Shown one piece after another: positions 46,954 through 58,329 of a DNA stretch of 64,000 bases (positions are counted from its first letter, which is position 1; each line of letters starts with the position of its first letter). The DNA comes from Nocardioides agri. GTDB taxonomy: Bacteria; Actinomycetota; Actinomycetes; Propionibacteriales; Nocardioidaceae. The stretch lies in NCBI RefSeq assembly GCF_013778305.1, contig NZ_JACEIC010000002.1, forward strand, positions 3,125,669 through 3,189,668, written 5' to 3'. The position numbers and the translations under genes are program-made. Below the pieces are notes generated by a model. That model was not told the DNA's origin. It ran no database searches and worked only from the letters and a program-made list of their open reading frames with translations.

Positions 46954-48450
46954 TCAGTCGCAGATGGGTTGCACGGCGGGCCGCTCGACATCGCGGAGCA
47001 CGTAGACCGGCTGGCCGTTGCACGTCGTGCCGGCCACGGCGTACCGCTCGTCGATGACGGCGCGCAGGTCGGCGACGCCGTCATCGGACCAGGCGTCGAG
47101 GTCGACCCACTCGACCAGCCAGGTCGGGGCGTCCGGGCCGGCGAGCAGCGCGGTCAGGTCGGCGTAGCCGGGGTCGCGGGTGCGCATCGGCAGGCTCCAG
47201 AGGTAGGGGTACGGCGAGCCGAGGCCGCTGGTGCGCTGGAGGTCGGGCCGCCCGCCGAAGACGACCAGTGTGTCCCCGGGACGCGCCGCCGCGGCGACCG
47301 CCTCGCCGGTGCGCACCTCGTCGAACTCCTGCTGGCCGGTGGCGTTCCAGGCCAGCCAGAAGACCATCGCCGCGCACGCCGACGCGACCGCGACGAGCAC
47401 GACCCGGCGCATCGTCCGGCCCGGCCGGTCCTCGCGGCCGGCGAGCAGGGCCGTGCAGAGCGCGGCGGCGGGCACGACGGGGATCAGGTAGTCCTGCCAG
47501 AAGCTGCCGCCGACGACCAGGGACGCGACGTCCACCATCACCACGGCCAGCGCGGCCGCGGTCACCGGCGGGTCCACGCGCCACGAGCTGCGCAGGTGGG
47601 CGACGAGGCCGCCGAGGACGGCGATCAGCCCGGTCGCGGCCGCGATCGCCAGCAGCAGGAGGGCGCGGCGGGCCGGCGCGCTGGCGCTCCCGTCCGCGAT
47701 CACGCCGGCCGCGGCGGCGCGGAAGCCGTAGACCGTGTCCCACACGGTGTCGAGCCGGACGCCGGCGGACTCCGCCCACCCGATCGTCGCGAGCACCGGG
47801 ACGGCCGCGCCGGCGAGGCCGGCCGCGAGCAGCACGGCGGTCACGCGACCCGACAGGCGTCCGGTGATCCAGGACGCCAGCAGCAGCACCCCGGCGAAGA
47901 CCAGGGCGGTCGCGATGTTCTGCTTGAGCCCGACGGCGGCGGCGCCGGCGACGCCCGCGGCGAACGCCAGCAGCCAGGACGTGCGGCGTACGGCGAGCAG
48001 CGTCAGCAGCATGCTCCCGAGCACCAGCGGCAGCGCCAGCAGCTCGCCCTTGACGGCGACCACGTCGATCATCGGGTTCGAGAGGAGCGCGGCCGTCAGC
48101 GCCGCGGTCCAGGTGGTCGCGCGTGGCCCGCTCACCGTGCCGGCGACGCCGGCGGCGAGCAGCACGGCGAGGCCGGCGACGAGCGCACCGAGGACCCGCA
48201 GCGTGGTGACCCCGCCGAGCGCGTCGACGGCGTCGTACACCGCGAGCAGCAGCGGCGGCCGGTCCACCCAGTAGGGGCCGAACATGCTGCCGGGCTGCGG
48301 GTCCCAGGCGCCAGCGACGAGCAGGAACCCGGCCTCGTCGGCGCGGACCGGCCGGGTCAGGGCGGGCAGCCGGGCCAGGACCGTCACGACCACGGCGACG
48401 GCGACCGCGTGTCGACGGAGCAGCGCGAGGACGTGGATCCGGCTGCTCAC
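46954..48450 (-). CDS. GT39/ArnT-like membrane glycosyltransferase
   Basis: 498 residues. About 11-12 hydrophobic segments across residues 10-400. The first extracytoplasmic loop has RADEAGFLLVAGAW, placing an acidic residue where polyprenyl-phosphate sugar transferases (GT-C fold, DE-type motif) have theirs, followed by YWVDRPPLLLAVY. A soluble C-terminal domain (about 410-498) follows. It probably transfers a sugar from a polyprenyl phosphate donor to a wall polymer, lipid or protein. GTG start. The sigma gene begins 17 bp after its stop. Confidence 0.82.
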   Translation of the reverse strand: MSSRIHVLALLRRHAVAVAVVVTVLARLPALTRPVRADEAGFLLVAGAWDPQPGSMFGPYWVDRPPLLLAVYDAVDALGGVTTLRVLGALVAGLAVLLAAGVAGTVSGPRATTWTAALTAALLSNPMIDVVAVKGELLALPLVLGSMLLTLLAVRRTSWLLAFAAGVAGAAAVGLKQNIATALVFAGVLLLASWITGRLSGRVTAVLLAAGLAGAAVPVLATIGWAESAGVRLDTVWDTVYGFRAAAAGVIADGSASAPARRALLLLAIAAATGLIAVLGGLVAHLRSSWRVDPPVTAAALAVVMVDVASLVVGGSFWQDYLIPVVPAAALCTALLAGREDRPGRTMRRVVLVAVASACAAMVFWLAWNATGQQEFDEVRTGEAVAAAARPGDTLVVFGGRPDLQRTSGLGSPYPYLWSLPMRTRDPGYADLTALLAGPDAPTWLVEWVDLDAWSDDGVADLRAVIDERYAVAGTTCNGQPVYVLRDVERPAVQPICD

Positions 48451-48485
48451 GGGGACCAGCCTCTCAGGTCTGCTTCGCGGACGAG

Positions 48486-48523
48486 CAGCGGGCGCCGCCC
48501 CCCGGAGGTGGCGGCGCCCGCTG
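48486..48523 (-). terminator. Terminator of the heptad-repeat gene
   Basis: CAGCGGGCGCCGCC (48486-48499) pairs perfectly with 48510-48523 around a 10-base loop, 16 bp past the stop codon. Confidence 0.75.
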
Positions 48524-48538
48524 TCGAGCGTCGGCGGA

Positions 48539-51028
48539 TCAGGCGGCGCGGCGGAACCGCCGAGCCGCGGCCGCGACGGCGGCACCGGCGACCAGCGCGC
48601 CCAGCGCGACGATGCCGCGCAGCAGGTTGTCCTGCGGCTCGGCGTTGGCACCGGCGAGCTCGTAGGAGAACACGCTGGTCTGCTCGTCGGCGCCGTCGGC
48701 GACGTTGCCGTAGGCCAGCTGGCTCTCCGCGGCGCGCTCGTTCAGCGCGACGATCTGGCCGTACTTGCTGCCGAACGTGGCCGCGGTCTCCTCACCGGCC
48801 TCGACGAGCTTCTGGGTGCCTTCCGTCGAGAGCCGGCCGGCGCCGTCCTCGATCTGGGCGGCCCCCGGCGTGGCCTGCGCGAGGCCGGCCGCGATCCTCC
48901 TCGCGCCGTCCCCCGCCGGAGCCAGGCCCTTCGCGAGCTCGCCGGCACCGCCGGCGAGCAGCTCGGCGCCCGCACCCGCCGGCGTCAGGCCGTCGGCCAG
49001 CGCCTGGCTGCCGTCGGCCAGCTGCGCCGAGCCCTTCGCCGCGTCGCCGAGGCCGTCGTGGAGGCCGGCAGCACCGTCGGAGAGCTGGCCGGCACCGCCG
49101 GCGACCTGCTGGCCGCCCGCAGAGGCGGCGTTCGCCCCGGCGGAGAGCTGGCCGACACCGGTGACCGCCTCGGTCAGCGCGGAGGCCAGGCCGACGAGGC
49201 CCTGCTTGAGCCCCCACGTGCTCGTGTCCGCGGTCGCGGCGGGGTTGGAGACGCCCGTCTTGAGCTGCTTGAGCCCGCCTTCGATGGTGCCCGCGCCGGC
49301 GGCGGCGGTGGCCAGGCCACCCGAGACGTTGCCGAGCCCGCCCGACACCTGGGCGAGGCCGCCGGACGCGGCGGTGGTCTTGGCGCGCAGGCCGTCCGGA
49401 CCGGTGATGCCGGCCAGGACTGCGTTCGCGGTGCCCGTGCACGCAGTCGGGTCGGGCAGGCCGGAGCAGAAGCCCTTGAGGGCGGCGACGCCACCCGCCA
49501 GCTGGTCGATCGAGCCGCCGGTCTTCAGTGCGTCGTCGAGCCCGGCCTTGACCTGGTCGGCGCCGGACTTCGCGGCGTCGACGCCCTGCTTCGCGCCGTA
49601 CGTCGCCGGGTTCGCCGGGTTGTAGCCGGGGTTGTCCAGGCCCAGCGTCAGCTTGTGCGCGCCGCCGATGAGGCTGGCCGCGTCGCTCTCGGCGCCGAGG
49701 CCCGCGAGGAGCCTGTCGGCGCCGGCGGTCAGGCTGTTGACCGCGGTGACCGCGCCCGGGAGCTTGCCGTTGAGGGTGGTCAGGCCACCGGCGAGGGTGT
49801 CGAGGCCGGCCGAGAGGTCGGACGCGCCCTCGTGCAGCTTGGACGCACCGCCGGCGAGCTGCCCGGAGCCCGGGAGAGCCTTGCGGTTGAGGCCCTTCGA
49901 CAGCTCCGAGGCTCCGTCGGCGAGCTTCTTCGAGCCCGGGACCGCCTTCTCGTTGAGGCCCGCGGACAGCTCCGCGGCGCCGTCGGCGAGCTTCTCCGAA
50001 CCCGGCAGCGCCTGGCCGTTGAGGCCGTCGGAGAGCTGCGAGGCGCCGTCGGAGAGCTTCTGGAGTCCGGCGAGGAGCTGGCCCGCGCCGTCCTTGAGCT
50101 TCAGCAGGTTCTCGTCGATCTGCGTCGCGCCCTCGGTGAGCGCCGCGCCGGTCTCGGCGCCGGCGGCGTACTGCTCCCCGGCCGACCGCGTCGTGGCCAT
50201 GTCCTGCGGGGCGACGACCGCGAGCTGCAGCTTGGTGGCCGGGATCTCACCGTCGGTGATGTGGGCCGTGTAGGAGACGTCCGCGGTCGGCGCGCCGACC
50301 GGGTCGAAGAGGACCAGGGACCACTGGACCTGGTTGTCGCCACGCCCGTTGCCGCCGACCGCGGCGTCCGGGGCCGACACCTCGGTGAACCGGCCCGGGA
50401 GGGTCGTCGCGAGCGTGCCGACGAGCGGGATGACGGTCTTGATGGTCTCGGTGACCTCCTTGCCGTCACCGCCCGTGTAGGTGACGGTGCGCTCGGCCGC
50501 GGTGGTGTTCTCGATGTGGTACGTCGCGACGAGGACGCCCGACCTGCCGACGATGTCGTCCGCCTGGACGGGCTTGCCGTCGAGCGTGTAGTCGACCTCG
50601 ACCGTCACCGGCAGGTCCTTGTCGAACTCGCCGACGGTGCGCGTCTGGACGTCGCCGCCCTCCGGGCTCAGCCGGTAGCGGGCTTGACCGTCGGACACGC
50701 TCGGGGCGGAGTACCCGTTCAGGTCGCGCAGGCCGGAGGGCGAGGGGACGTCGAGGTCGACGGTCCCGTCGCCGGACGCGGTGACCTGGGTGAGCAGACG
50801 GCTGGCGGAGACCTTGCCGTCGGCGTCGAGGACGACCTGCACGGTCTCGGCGACCGACGCGTAGGCGTCCTTGCTCGAGCCGGACGGCTCGGCGCCGTCG
50901 GCGGCCGCCAGCCCGGCAGCCCCCAGCACGACGGTCAGGGTGCCGGCTGCGACGGCGGCCGCCGTCTTGCGGGGCAGGGGAGCGGGGCGACCCGCGGGGG
51001 TCTGGGTCGGGTTCGTCATGGCGTTCAC
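48539..51028 (-). CDS. Large surface protein with xxxLxxG heptad repeats
   Basis: 829 residues. Signal segment (about 20-45), an N-terminal beta-rich region (about 55-270) with LDADGKVSASRLLTQV and VDYTLDGKPV, then a long region (about 290-760) of Leu-Gly heptads (LADGAAELSAGL, KLADGASELSKGL). One C-terminal membrane helix (about 800-822) ends in RRFRRA. The repeat is that of YhgE/Pip-type proteins, forming a rod outside the membrane, as in phage-receptor and type VII-related proteins. GTG at 51028 overlaps the upstream stop (GTGA); ATG at 51019 is the alternative. Confidence 0.8.
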   Translation of the reverse strand: MNAMTNPTQTPAGRPAPLPRKTAAAVAAGTLTVVLGAAGLAAADGAEPSGSSKDAYASVAETVQVVLDADGKVSASRLLTQVTASGDGTVDLDVPSPSGLRDLNGYSAPSVSDGQARYRLSPEGGDVQTRTVGEFDKDLPVTVEVDYTLDGKPVQADDIVGRSGVLVATYHIENTTAAERTVTYTGGDGKEVTETIKTVIPLVGTLATTLPGRFTEVSAPDAAVGGNGRGDNQVQWSLVLFDPVGAPTADVSYTAHITDGEIPATKLQLAVVAPQDMATTRSAGEQYAAGAETGAALTEGATQIDENLLKLKDGAGQLLAGLQKLSDGASQLSDGLNGQALPGSEKLADGAAELSAGLNEKAVPGSKKLADGASELSKGLNRKALPGSGQLAGGASKLHEGASDLSAGLDTLAGGLTTLNGKLPGAVTAVNSLTAGADRLLAGLGAESDAASLIGGAHKLTLGLDNPGYNPANPATYGAKQGVDAAKSGADQVKAGLDDALKTGGSIDQLAGGVAALKGFCSGLPDPTACTGTANAVLAGITGPDGLRAKTTAASGGLAQVSGGLGNVSGGLATAAAGAGTIEGGLKQLKTGVSNPAATADTSTWGLKQGLVGLASALTEAVTGVGQLSAGANAASAGGQQVAGGAGQLSDGAAGLHDGLGDAAKGSAQLADGSQALADGLTPAGAGAELLAGGAGELAKGLAPAGDGARRIAAGLAQATPGAAQIEDGAGRLSTEGTQKLVEAGEETAATFGSKYGQIVALNERAAESQLAYGNVADGADEQTSVFSYELAGANAEPQDNLLRGIVALGALVAGAAVAAAARRFRRAA

Positions 51029-51561
51029 GCTTCGATCTCGTGGGCGTCGGTGATGAGGTCGTCGGTCCCGAACGTGCTCGCGATCTGGGCGGCGATGATC
51101 GCGCCCAGGAAGCCGAGGCCGGCGGCGAGCAGCACGGTCGTCGCGGCGGTCGGGGACTGGTTGAGGAACTGGTCCGGGGACAGGCTGAAGGTCTTCTCGT
51201 AGGCGCCGACCAGGGCGACGACGCCGAGCAGGGAGCTCGCGAACAGCGCCCGGGAGCGGAGGGCCGCGGCGACGACGGTCAGGATCAGCAGGGCGACCGT
51301 CGCGGCGACGGCGTGCCCGGAGGCGGCGTCGGGCAGCGCGCCGGCGCGCACCGCGTACGCGGCCCAGGCGACGACGAAGCCGAGCACGAAGCCCAGCGCC
51401 CGGGTGCTGGCGGTGCCGCCGGTCATGGAGGCCAGCACGGCGCCGGTGGCGAGGCCGAACAGGCCGTAGAGCGACAGGTCGAGGCCGAGCCTGTCGCCGT
51501 TGAGGATGAGCAGGAAGGCCATGGCGGCCAGCACCGCACCGGCGGTGAGCAGTCTCTTCAT
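51025..51561 (-). CDS. Small multi-pass membrane protein, partner of heptad-repeat protein
   Basis: 178 residues. Five hydrophobic segments (about 5-22, 28-50, 57-75, 85-105, 130-158), mainly Ala/Leu/Val/Gly, with no charged active-site motif. Translationally coupled by a 4-bp overlap to the heptad-repeat surface protein, which suggests that it anchors or exports it. No family recognised. AAGGAA before the ATG. Confidence 0.78.
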   Translation of the reverse strand: MKRLLTAGAVLAAMAFLLILNGDRLGLDLSLYGLFGLATGAVLASMTGGTASTRALGFVLGFVVAWAAYAVRAGALPDAASGHAVAATVALLILTVVAAALRSRALFASSLLGVVALVGAYEKTFSLSPDQFLNQSPTAATTVLLAAGLGFLGAIIAAQIASTFGTDDLITDAHEIEA

Positions 51562-51626
51562 CGAGGTTCCTTGTGCGGTGCACGGGTCGTGAGCGGCGGG
51601 GCGGAGTGTCGACCCCCGTGTGCCTA

Positions 51627-51650
51627 AGGTCGGCGGATCGCCGAGAACCT
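51627..51650. promoter_or_regulatory. Imperfect palindrome in divergent promoter
   Basis: AGGT-CGGCG-GAT-CGCCG-AGA-ACCT: the inner 5-bp arms are perfect and the outer arms pair after a 3-base insertion. It is 66 bp from the small membrane protein start and 118 bp from the ACT-GNAT start. Confidence 0.3.
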
Positions 51651-51767
51651 GAGAAGAACGGGCTGTGACCCTGATCTGGCCCCCGCGCCGGAGGCCCGGC
51701 GCAGAACGTAAACCGCCCGAAACAGGTCCGACCCAAACGCGCAACGTCGCCGGTCCAGGCTGGCGCC

Positions 51768-52622
51768 ATGTTGTGGAGGGTTCGTACGACGCTGCCCGAC
51801 CGCCCCGGCGCGCTCGCCTCGCTGGCGGCCGCGTGTGGGGAGGCCGGCGTCAACATCCTGGGCTTCCAGATCTTCCCGGGGGTCGCGGCCGTGACCGACG
51901 AGCTGGTGCTCAGCACGCCGGACGGCTGGGGCATCGCCGAGATCTCGGAGCTGCTCGACCGCTCCGGTGGCCACTCGGTGAGCGCGGCGCCGTGCACCGA
52001 GGCGGCGCTGACCGACCAGCCGACCCGCTACGTGCAGGCGGCCAGGTCGGTGCTGGCCAGCCCGGCGTCGTTCCCGGAGGTCGCGGCCCGGCTCTTCGAC
52101 GCCGAGGCCGGCGCGTCCGGCGACCACGACGTCATGGGCCTGGTCGTCGGCGACGTCCAGGTGCAGGTCAGCCGCGCCGCGCCGTTCACGGCGACCGAGC
52201 ACGCGCGCGGGGCGGCGCTCGCCGACCTGGTCTCCGACGTGCTGGCACGCGAGCACGTCCCGCCCTCCAGCAGGCTGGTCGGGGGCGGCAAGGCACCCGA
52301 GTACGCCGTCGCCGAGCGCACCGTGTCCGCACTCGTCGACGGCGAGGTCGTCGGGATGACGGCGGTCGGCACCGACGGGGTCGTCACCCTCCGGGTGGAC
52401 CCGGCGTGGCAGCGGCGCGGCATCGGCACCCGGCTGCTGGTCGACGGGGCCCGGCTGGCGAGCGCCCTTGGGGTCGAGGAGATCGTGCTCACGACCCGCT
52501 CGGACAACCAGGCGGTGCTCCCGATGGTGATGGCCGCCGGGCTCCGCGGGCGGATCCGGATGGCCGGCGACACGCTGACCGTGCGGATCGGCGTACGCGA
52601 CCTGAAGCCGCTGCGGGCGTGA
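51768..52622 (+). CDS. ACT-domain / GNAT acetyltransferase fusion
   Basis: 284 residues. Residues about 2-75 form an ACT domain (RVRTTLPDRPGALASLAAACGEAGVNILGFQIFP), the amino-acid-binding module. The C-terminal half is a GNAT acetyltransferase with VDPAWQRRGIGTRLLVDGA (acetyl-CoA loop) and TTRSDNQAVLPMVMAAGL. The fusion implies acetylation controlled by an amino acid; the substrate is unknown. CAGGCT lies 6 bases before the ATG (leaderless). It is 26 bp from guaB, which has its own promoter. Confidence 0.83.
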   Translation: MLWRVRTTLPDRPGALASLAAACGEAGVNILGFQIFPGVAAVTDELVLSTPDGWGIAEISELLDRSGGHSVSAAPCTEAALTDQPTRYVQAARSVLASPASFPEVAARLFDAEAGASGDHDVMGLVVGDVQVQVSRAAPFTATEHARGAALADLVSDVLAREHVPPSSRLVGGGKAPEYAVAERTVSALVDGEVVGMTAVGTDGVVTLRVDPAWQRRGIGTRLLVDGARLASALGVEEIVLTTRSDNQAVLPMVMAAGLRGRIRMAGDTLTVRIGVRDLKPLRA

Positions 52623-52636
52623 CGGGCGTCTCTCGG

Positions 52637-55331
<2,695 letters not shown>

Positions 55332-55335
<4 letters not shown>

Positions 55336-55871
55336 CGGTGGTCCTCCTCGGTGACGAGCGCGGGGTCGATCCGCAGCTTCGCGAGTGCCTTGCTGGCCTG
55401 GCTCTTCACGGTCCCGACGGAGACGCCGAGCATCTGGGCCGTCTCGGCCTCGCTGAGGTCCTCGACGTAGCGCAGCACGACGACCGCGCGCTGCCGGCGC
55501 GGCAGGCGGGCCATCGCGGACCAGAGGTCCTGCCGCTCGTCGGACCTGGGTCCGTCGACCGGCTCGGGCTCGGGTGGCTCGGCGTGCGCGTGCTCGCCGT
55601 TCCACTTGCGGCGCCACCACGAGGAGAACGTGTTGACGAGGATCGTGCGGACGTAGGGCTCCGGGTCGCCCTGGATCCGCGACCAGGCGAACCAGGCCTT
55701 CGTCAGCGCCGTCTGCAGCAGGTCCTCGGCGAGCGCGTGGTCGTGGGTCAGGAGGTACGCCGTGCGCAGCAGCCGCGACGAGCGCGCGGCGACGAACTCG
55801 TCGAAGTCCGCCCCCGCTGTCACGTCGCCTCCCGAGATGGCCGGGCCCGCTGCGCCGGTCAAGGTCTCCAT
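55332..55871 (-). CDS. SigE-family ECF-type sigma factor (third)
   Basis: 179 residues. Region 2 ([40 protein letters not shown]) and region 4 ([41 protein letters not shown]). More similar to the first sigma factor (37.9 kb) than to the second. The ATG at 55871 is the longest start; a GTG 16 codons in would give the usual family N-terminus. It splits guaB from guaB3. Confidence 0.9.
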
Positions 55872-55921
55872 ACCTTGCCCGACCGCCTGGCCACCCCCGA
55901 TGGTTGCCCCGCCCCACTGGA

Positions 55922-55927
55922 TAGTCT
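55922..55927 (+). promoter_or_regulatory. -10 hexamer, guaB3 (leaderless)
   Basis: TAGTCT ends 6 bases before the GTG. Confidence 0.6.
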
Positions 55928-55933
55928 GGGCCG

Positions 55934-57040
55934 GTGAGCGACATCGAGATCGGCCGCGCGAAGCGCGCCCGCCGGGCGTACTCCTTCGACGACATCGCGA
56001 TCGTGCCCTCGCGGCGCACCCGCGACCCGGAGGAGGTCAGCACGGCCTGGCAGATCGACGCCTACCGCTTCGAGATCCCGCTGCTCGCCGCGCCCATGGA
56101 CTCGGTGATGTCGCCGGCGAACGCGATCGCGCTCGGCCGCTTCGGCGGTCTGGGCGTGCTCAACCTCGAGGGGCTCTGGACCCGCTACGAGGACCCGGAC
56201 CCGCTGCTCGAGGAGGTCGCGGGTCTCCAGGGCGCAGACGCGACCCGCCGCCTCCAGGACATCTACCGCGAGCCGATCAAGGCCGAGCTGATCACCGAGC
56301 GGGTGCGCCAGGTGCGCGAGGCCGGCGTGACCGTGGCCGGCTCCCTGTCGCCCGCGCGCACCAAGGACTTCGCCAAGGCGGTCGTCGACGCCGGCGTCGA
56401 CATGTTCGTCATCCGCGGCACCACGGTGTCCGCGGAGCACGTGTCCTCGCAGGCCGAGCCGCTCAACCTCAAGGAGTTCATCTACGAGCTCGACGTGCCG
56501 GTGATCGTGGGCGGCTGCGCGACCCACCAGGCCGCGCTGCACCTGATGCGCACCGGCGCCGCGGGCGTCCTGGTCGGCTTCGGGGGCGGCGCGGCGCACA
56601 CGACCCGCACCGTGCTCGGCGTCGCCGTGCCGATGGCCTCGGCGGTCGCCGACGTCGCCGCCGCCCGCCGCGACTACCTGGACGAGTCCGGCGGCCGCTA
56701 CGTGCACGTCATCGCCGACGGCTCCATCGGCAAGTCCGGCGACATCGCCAAGGCGATCGCCTGCGGCGCCGACGCCGTGATGGTCGGCTCGCCGCTGGCG
56801 CGCGCCACCGACGCGCCGGGCCGCGGCTTCCACTGGGGCACCGAGGCGCACCACCACGACCTGCCGCGCGGCCAGCGGGTGCAGTTCGAGACCGTGGGCA
56901 CGCTCGAGGAGATCCTCTTCGGGCCCTCGCGGGTCGCCGACGGCACGATGAACCTCGTCGGCGCGCTCAAGCGCTCGATGGCGACGACCGGCTACACCGA
57001 GGTCAAGGAGTTCCAGCGGGTCGAGGTCGTCGTCGAGTGA
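55934..57040 (+). CDS. guaB3: GuaB3-family IMP dehydrogenase-related protein
   Basis: 368 residues. IMPDH TIM barrel lacking CBS domains ([50 protein letters not shown]). It lacks the GSICTT loop of GuaB; a conserved [11 protein letters not shown] tract and [26 protein letters not shown] are present. The GuaB3 family is actinobacterial and cyanobacterial; its catalytic role is less certain than that of GuaB. It starts an overlapped operon with rnhA and a nitrilase-family gene. Confidence 0.92.
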   Translation: MSDIEIGRAKRARRAYSFDDIAIVPSRRTRDPEEVSTAWQIDAYRFEIPLLAAPMDSVMSPANAIALGRFGGLGVLNLEGLWTRYEDPDPLLEEVAGLQGADATRRLQDIYREPIKAELITERVRQVREAGVTVAGSLSPARTKDFAKAVVDAGVDMFVIRGTTVSAEHVSSQAEPLNLKEFIYELDVPVIVGGCATHQAALHLMRTGAAGVLVGFGGGAAHTTRTVLGVAVPMASAVADVAAARRDYLDESGGRYVHVIADGSIGKSGDIAKAIACGADAVMVGSPLARATDAPGRGFHWGTEAHHHDLPRGQRVQFETVGTLEEILFGPSRVADGTMNLVGALKRSMATTGYTEVKEFQRVEVVVE

Positions 57041-57522
57041 CGGACGTCCCTGCCGCCGAGTCGGTCACGATCCACACCGACGGCGCCTGCGTCCCGAACC
57101 CCGGTCCGGGCGGCTGGGGCGCGCTGCTCCGGTACGGCGTCCACGAGCGCGAGCTCTGCGGCGGCACGGCCGAGCCCACGACCAACAACCGGATGGAGCT
57201 CACCGCGCCGATCGAGGCGCTGGAGACCCTGAACCGGCCCTCGGTCGTGCACCTGTGGACCGACAGCACCTACGTGCGCAACGGCATCACCTCCTGGATC
57301 AACGGCTGGAAGAGGAACGGCTGGCTGACCAGCGCCAAGCAGCCGGTCAAGAACGCCGACCTGTGGCAGCGCCTCGAGGAGGCCTGCGCGCGGCACCAGG
57401 TCGAGTGGCACTGGGTCAAGGGCCACAACGGCGACGAGGGCAACGAGCGGGCCGACCAGCTCGCCGCGCGCGGTCTCTCCGAGGCCGTCGCGGCCGCGGT
57501 CGCACCGGTGCCGCAGGCGTGA
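57037..57522 (+). CDS. rnhA: Ribonuclease HI
   Basis: 161 residues. All catalytic residues are present: Asp15 (HTDGAC), Glu54 (NNRMELTA), Asp76 (WTDSTY), His130 ([13 protein letters not shown]) and Asp140. It cuts RNA in RNA-DNA hybrids, removing R-loops and primers. GTG overlaps the guaB3 stop by 4 bp, and the next gene overlaps in the same way. Confidence 0.95.
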   Translation: MTDVPAAESVTIHTDGACVPNPGPGGWGALLRYGVHERELCGGTAEPTTNNRMELTAPIEALETLNRPSVVHLWTDSTYVRNGITSWINGWKRNGWLTSAKQPVKNADLWQRLEEACARHQVEWHWVKGHNGDEGNERADQLAARGLSEAVAAAVAPVPQA

Positions 57523-58325
57523 GCACGCTGCGGGTCGCGGCCGGCCAGGCGGCCGCCGTCTCGGGGGACCTCCTCGCCAACGTCGCGTCGGCCACCCGGC
57601 TGACCGAGCGGGCCGCGGCCGAGGGCGCGCGGCTGCTCGTGCTGCCCGAGGCCTTCCTGACCGGGTACGACGCGGCCGCGTTCGACGGCCCGCTGCCCGA
57701 ACCGGCCGACCTGGCCGGCCCGGCACTCGACCCGCTGCGCGCGGCCGCGACCGCGGGCGACGTCACGGTCGTGGCCGGCACGGCGCTGCGCCGCGGGGCG
57801 GACCGGCGGCTGTCGCAGGTCGTGGTGCGACCGGACGGCGACACGACCGCGCCGTACGACAAGCAGCACCTCGACGGCCTCGAGAAGGACGTCTTCACCG
57901 TGGGCGACCACGGCACCTCGATCGCCGTCGACGGCCTCGAGCTGGGCCTGTCGATCTGCTACGACGGCTGCTTCCCCGAGCACGCCCAGGCCGCGGCGCT
58001 CGACGGGGCGGTCGGCTACCTCAGCTCGGCGGCGTACTTCCCCGGCGGCGCGCACCGCCGCGACCTCTACTACGCGGCACGGGCCGTCGAGAACGGCATG
58101 TACGTCGTGCTCTCCGGGCTGACCGGCCGGTGCGGCGCCTACGAGTTCATCGGCGGCTCTGCCGTCTACGACCCGGAGGGCCGCCCCTTGGCCCGGCTCG
58201 GAGCCGAGGAGGGGCTGGCGGTCGCGGAGATCGACACCGCCGTCGTCGACGCGACCCGGAGGCGGCACACGATGGTCGCCGACCACCGCTCGTCCCTGGG
58301 CGTTCGGGTCCGTTTGCGAGACTGA
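57519..58325 (+). CDS. Carbon-nitrogen hydrolase (nitrilase superfamily)
   Basis: 268 residues. The catalytic triad Glu44 (LPEAF), Lys115 (YDKQHL) and Cys147 (ICYDGCFPE) is complete. The family includes amidases, omega-amidase and N-carbamoyl hydrolases; which of these applies cannot be told. GTG overlaps the rnhA stop by 4 bp, making it the last gene of the guaB3-rnhA operon; glpD begins 5 bp after it. Confidence 0.9.
   Translation: MSTLRVAAGQAAAVSGDLLANVASATRLTERAAAEGARLLVLPEAFLTGYDAAAFDGPLPEPADLAGPALDPLRAAATAGDVTVVAGTALRRGADRRLSQVVVRPDGDTTAPYDKQHLDGLEKDVFTVGDHGTSIAVDGLELGLSICYDGCFPEHAQAAALDGAVGYLSSAAYFPGGAHRRDLYYAARAVENGMYVVLSGLTGRCGAYEFIGGSAVYDPEGRPLARLGAEEGLAVAEIDTAVVDATRRRHTMVADHRSSLGVRVRLRD
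58318..58323 (+). promoter_or_regulatory. -10-like hexamer, glpD
   Basis: GAGACT ends 6 bases before the glpD ATG and lies inside the end of the upstream gene. Confidence 0.35.
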
Positions 58326-58329
58326 CGGC

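Noticed and set aside
46801-47057. Mobile element or phage remnants around the minus-strand cassettes
   Set aside because: No transposase, integrase, direct target repeats or tRNA-adjacent att sites were found in or around any cassette.
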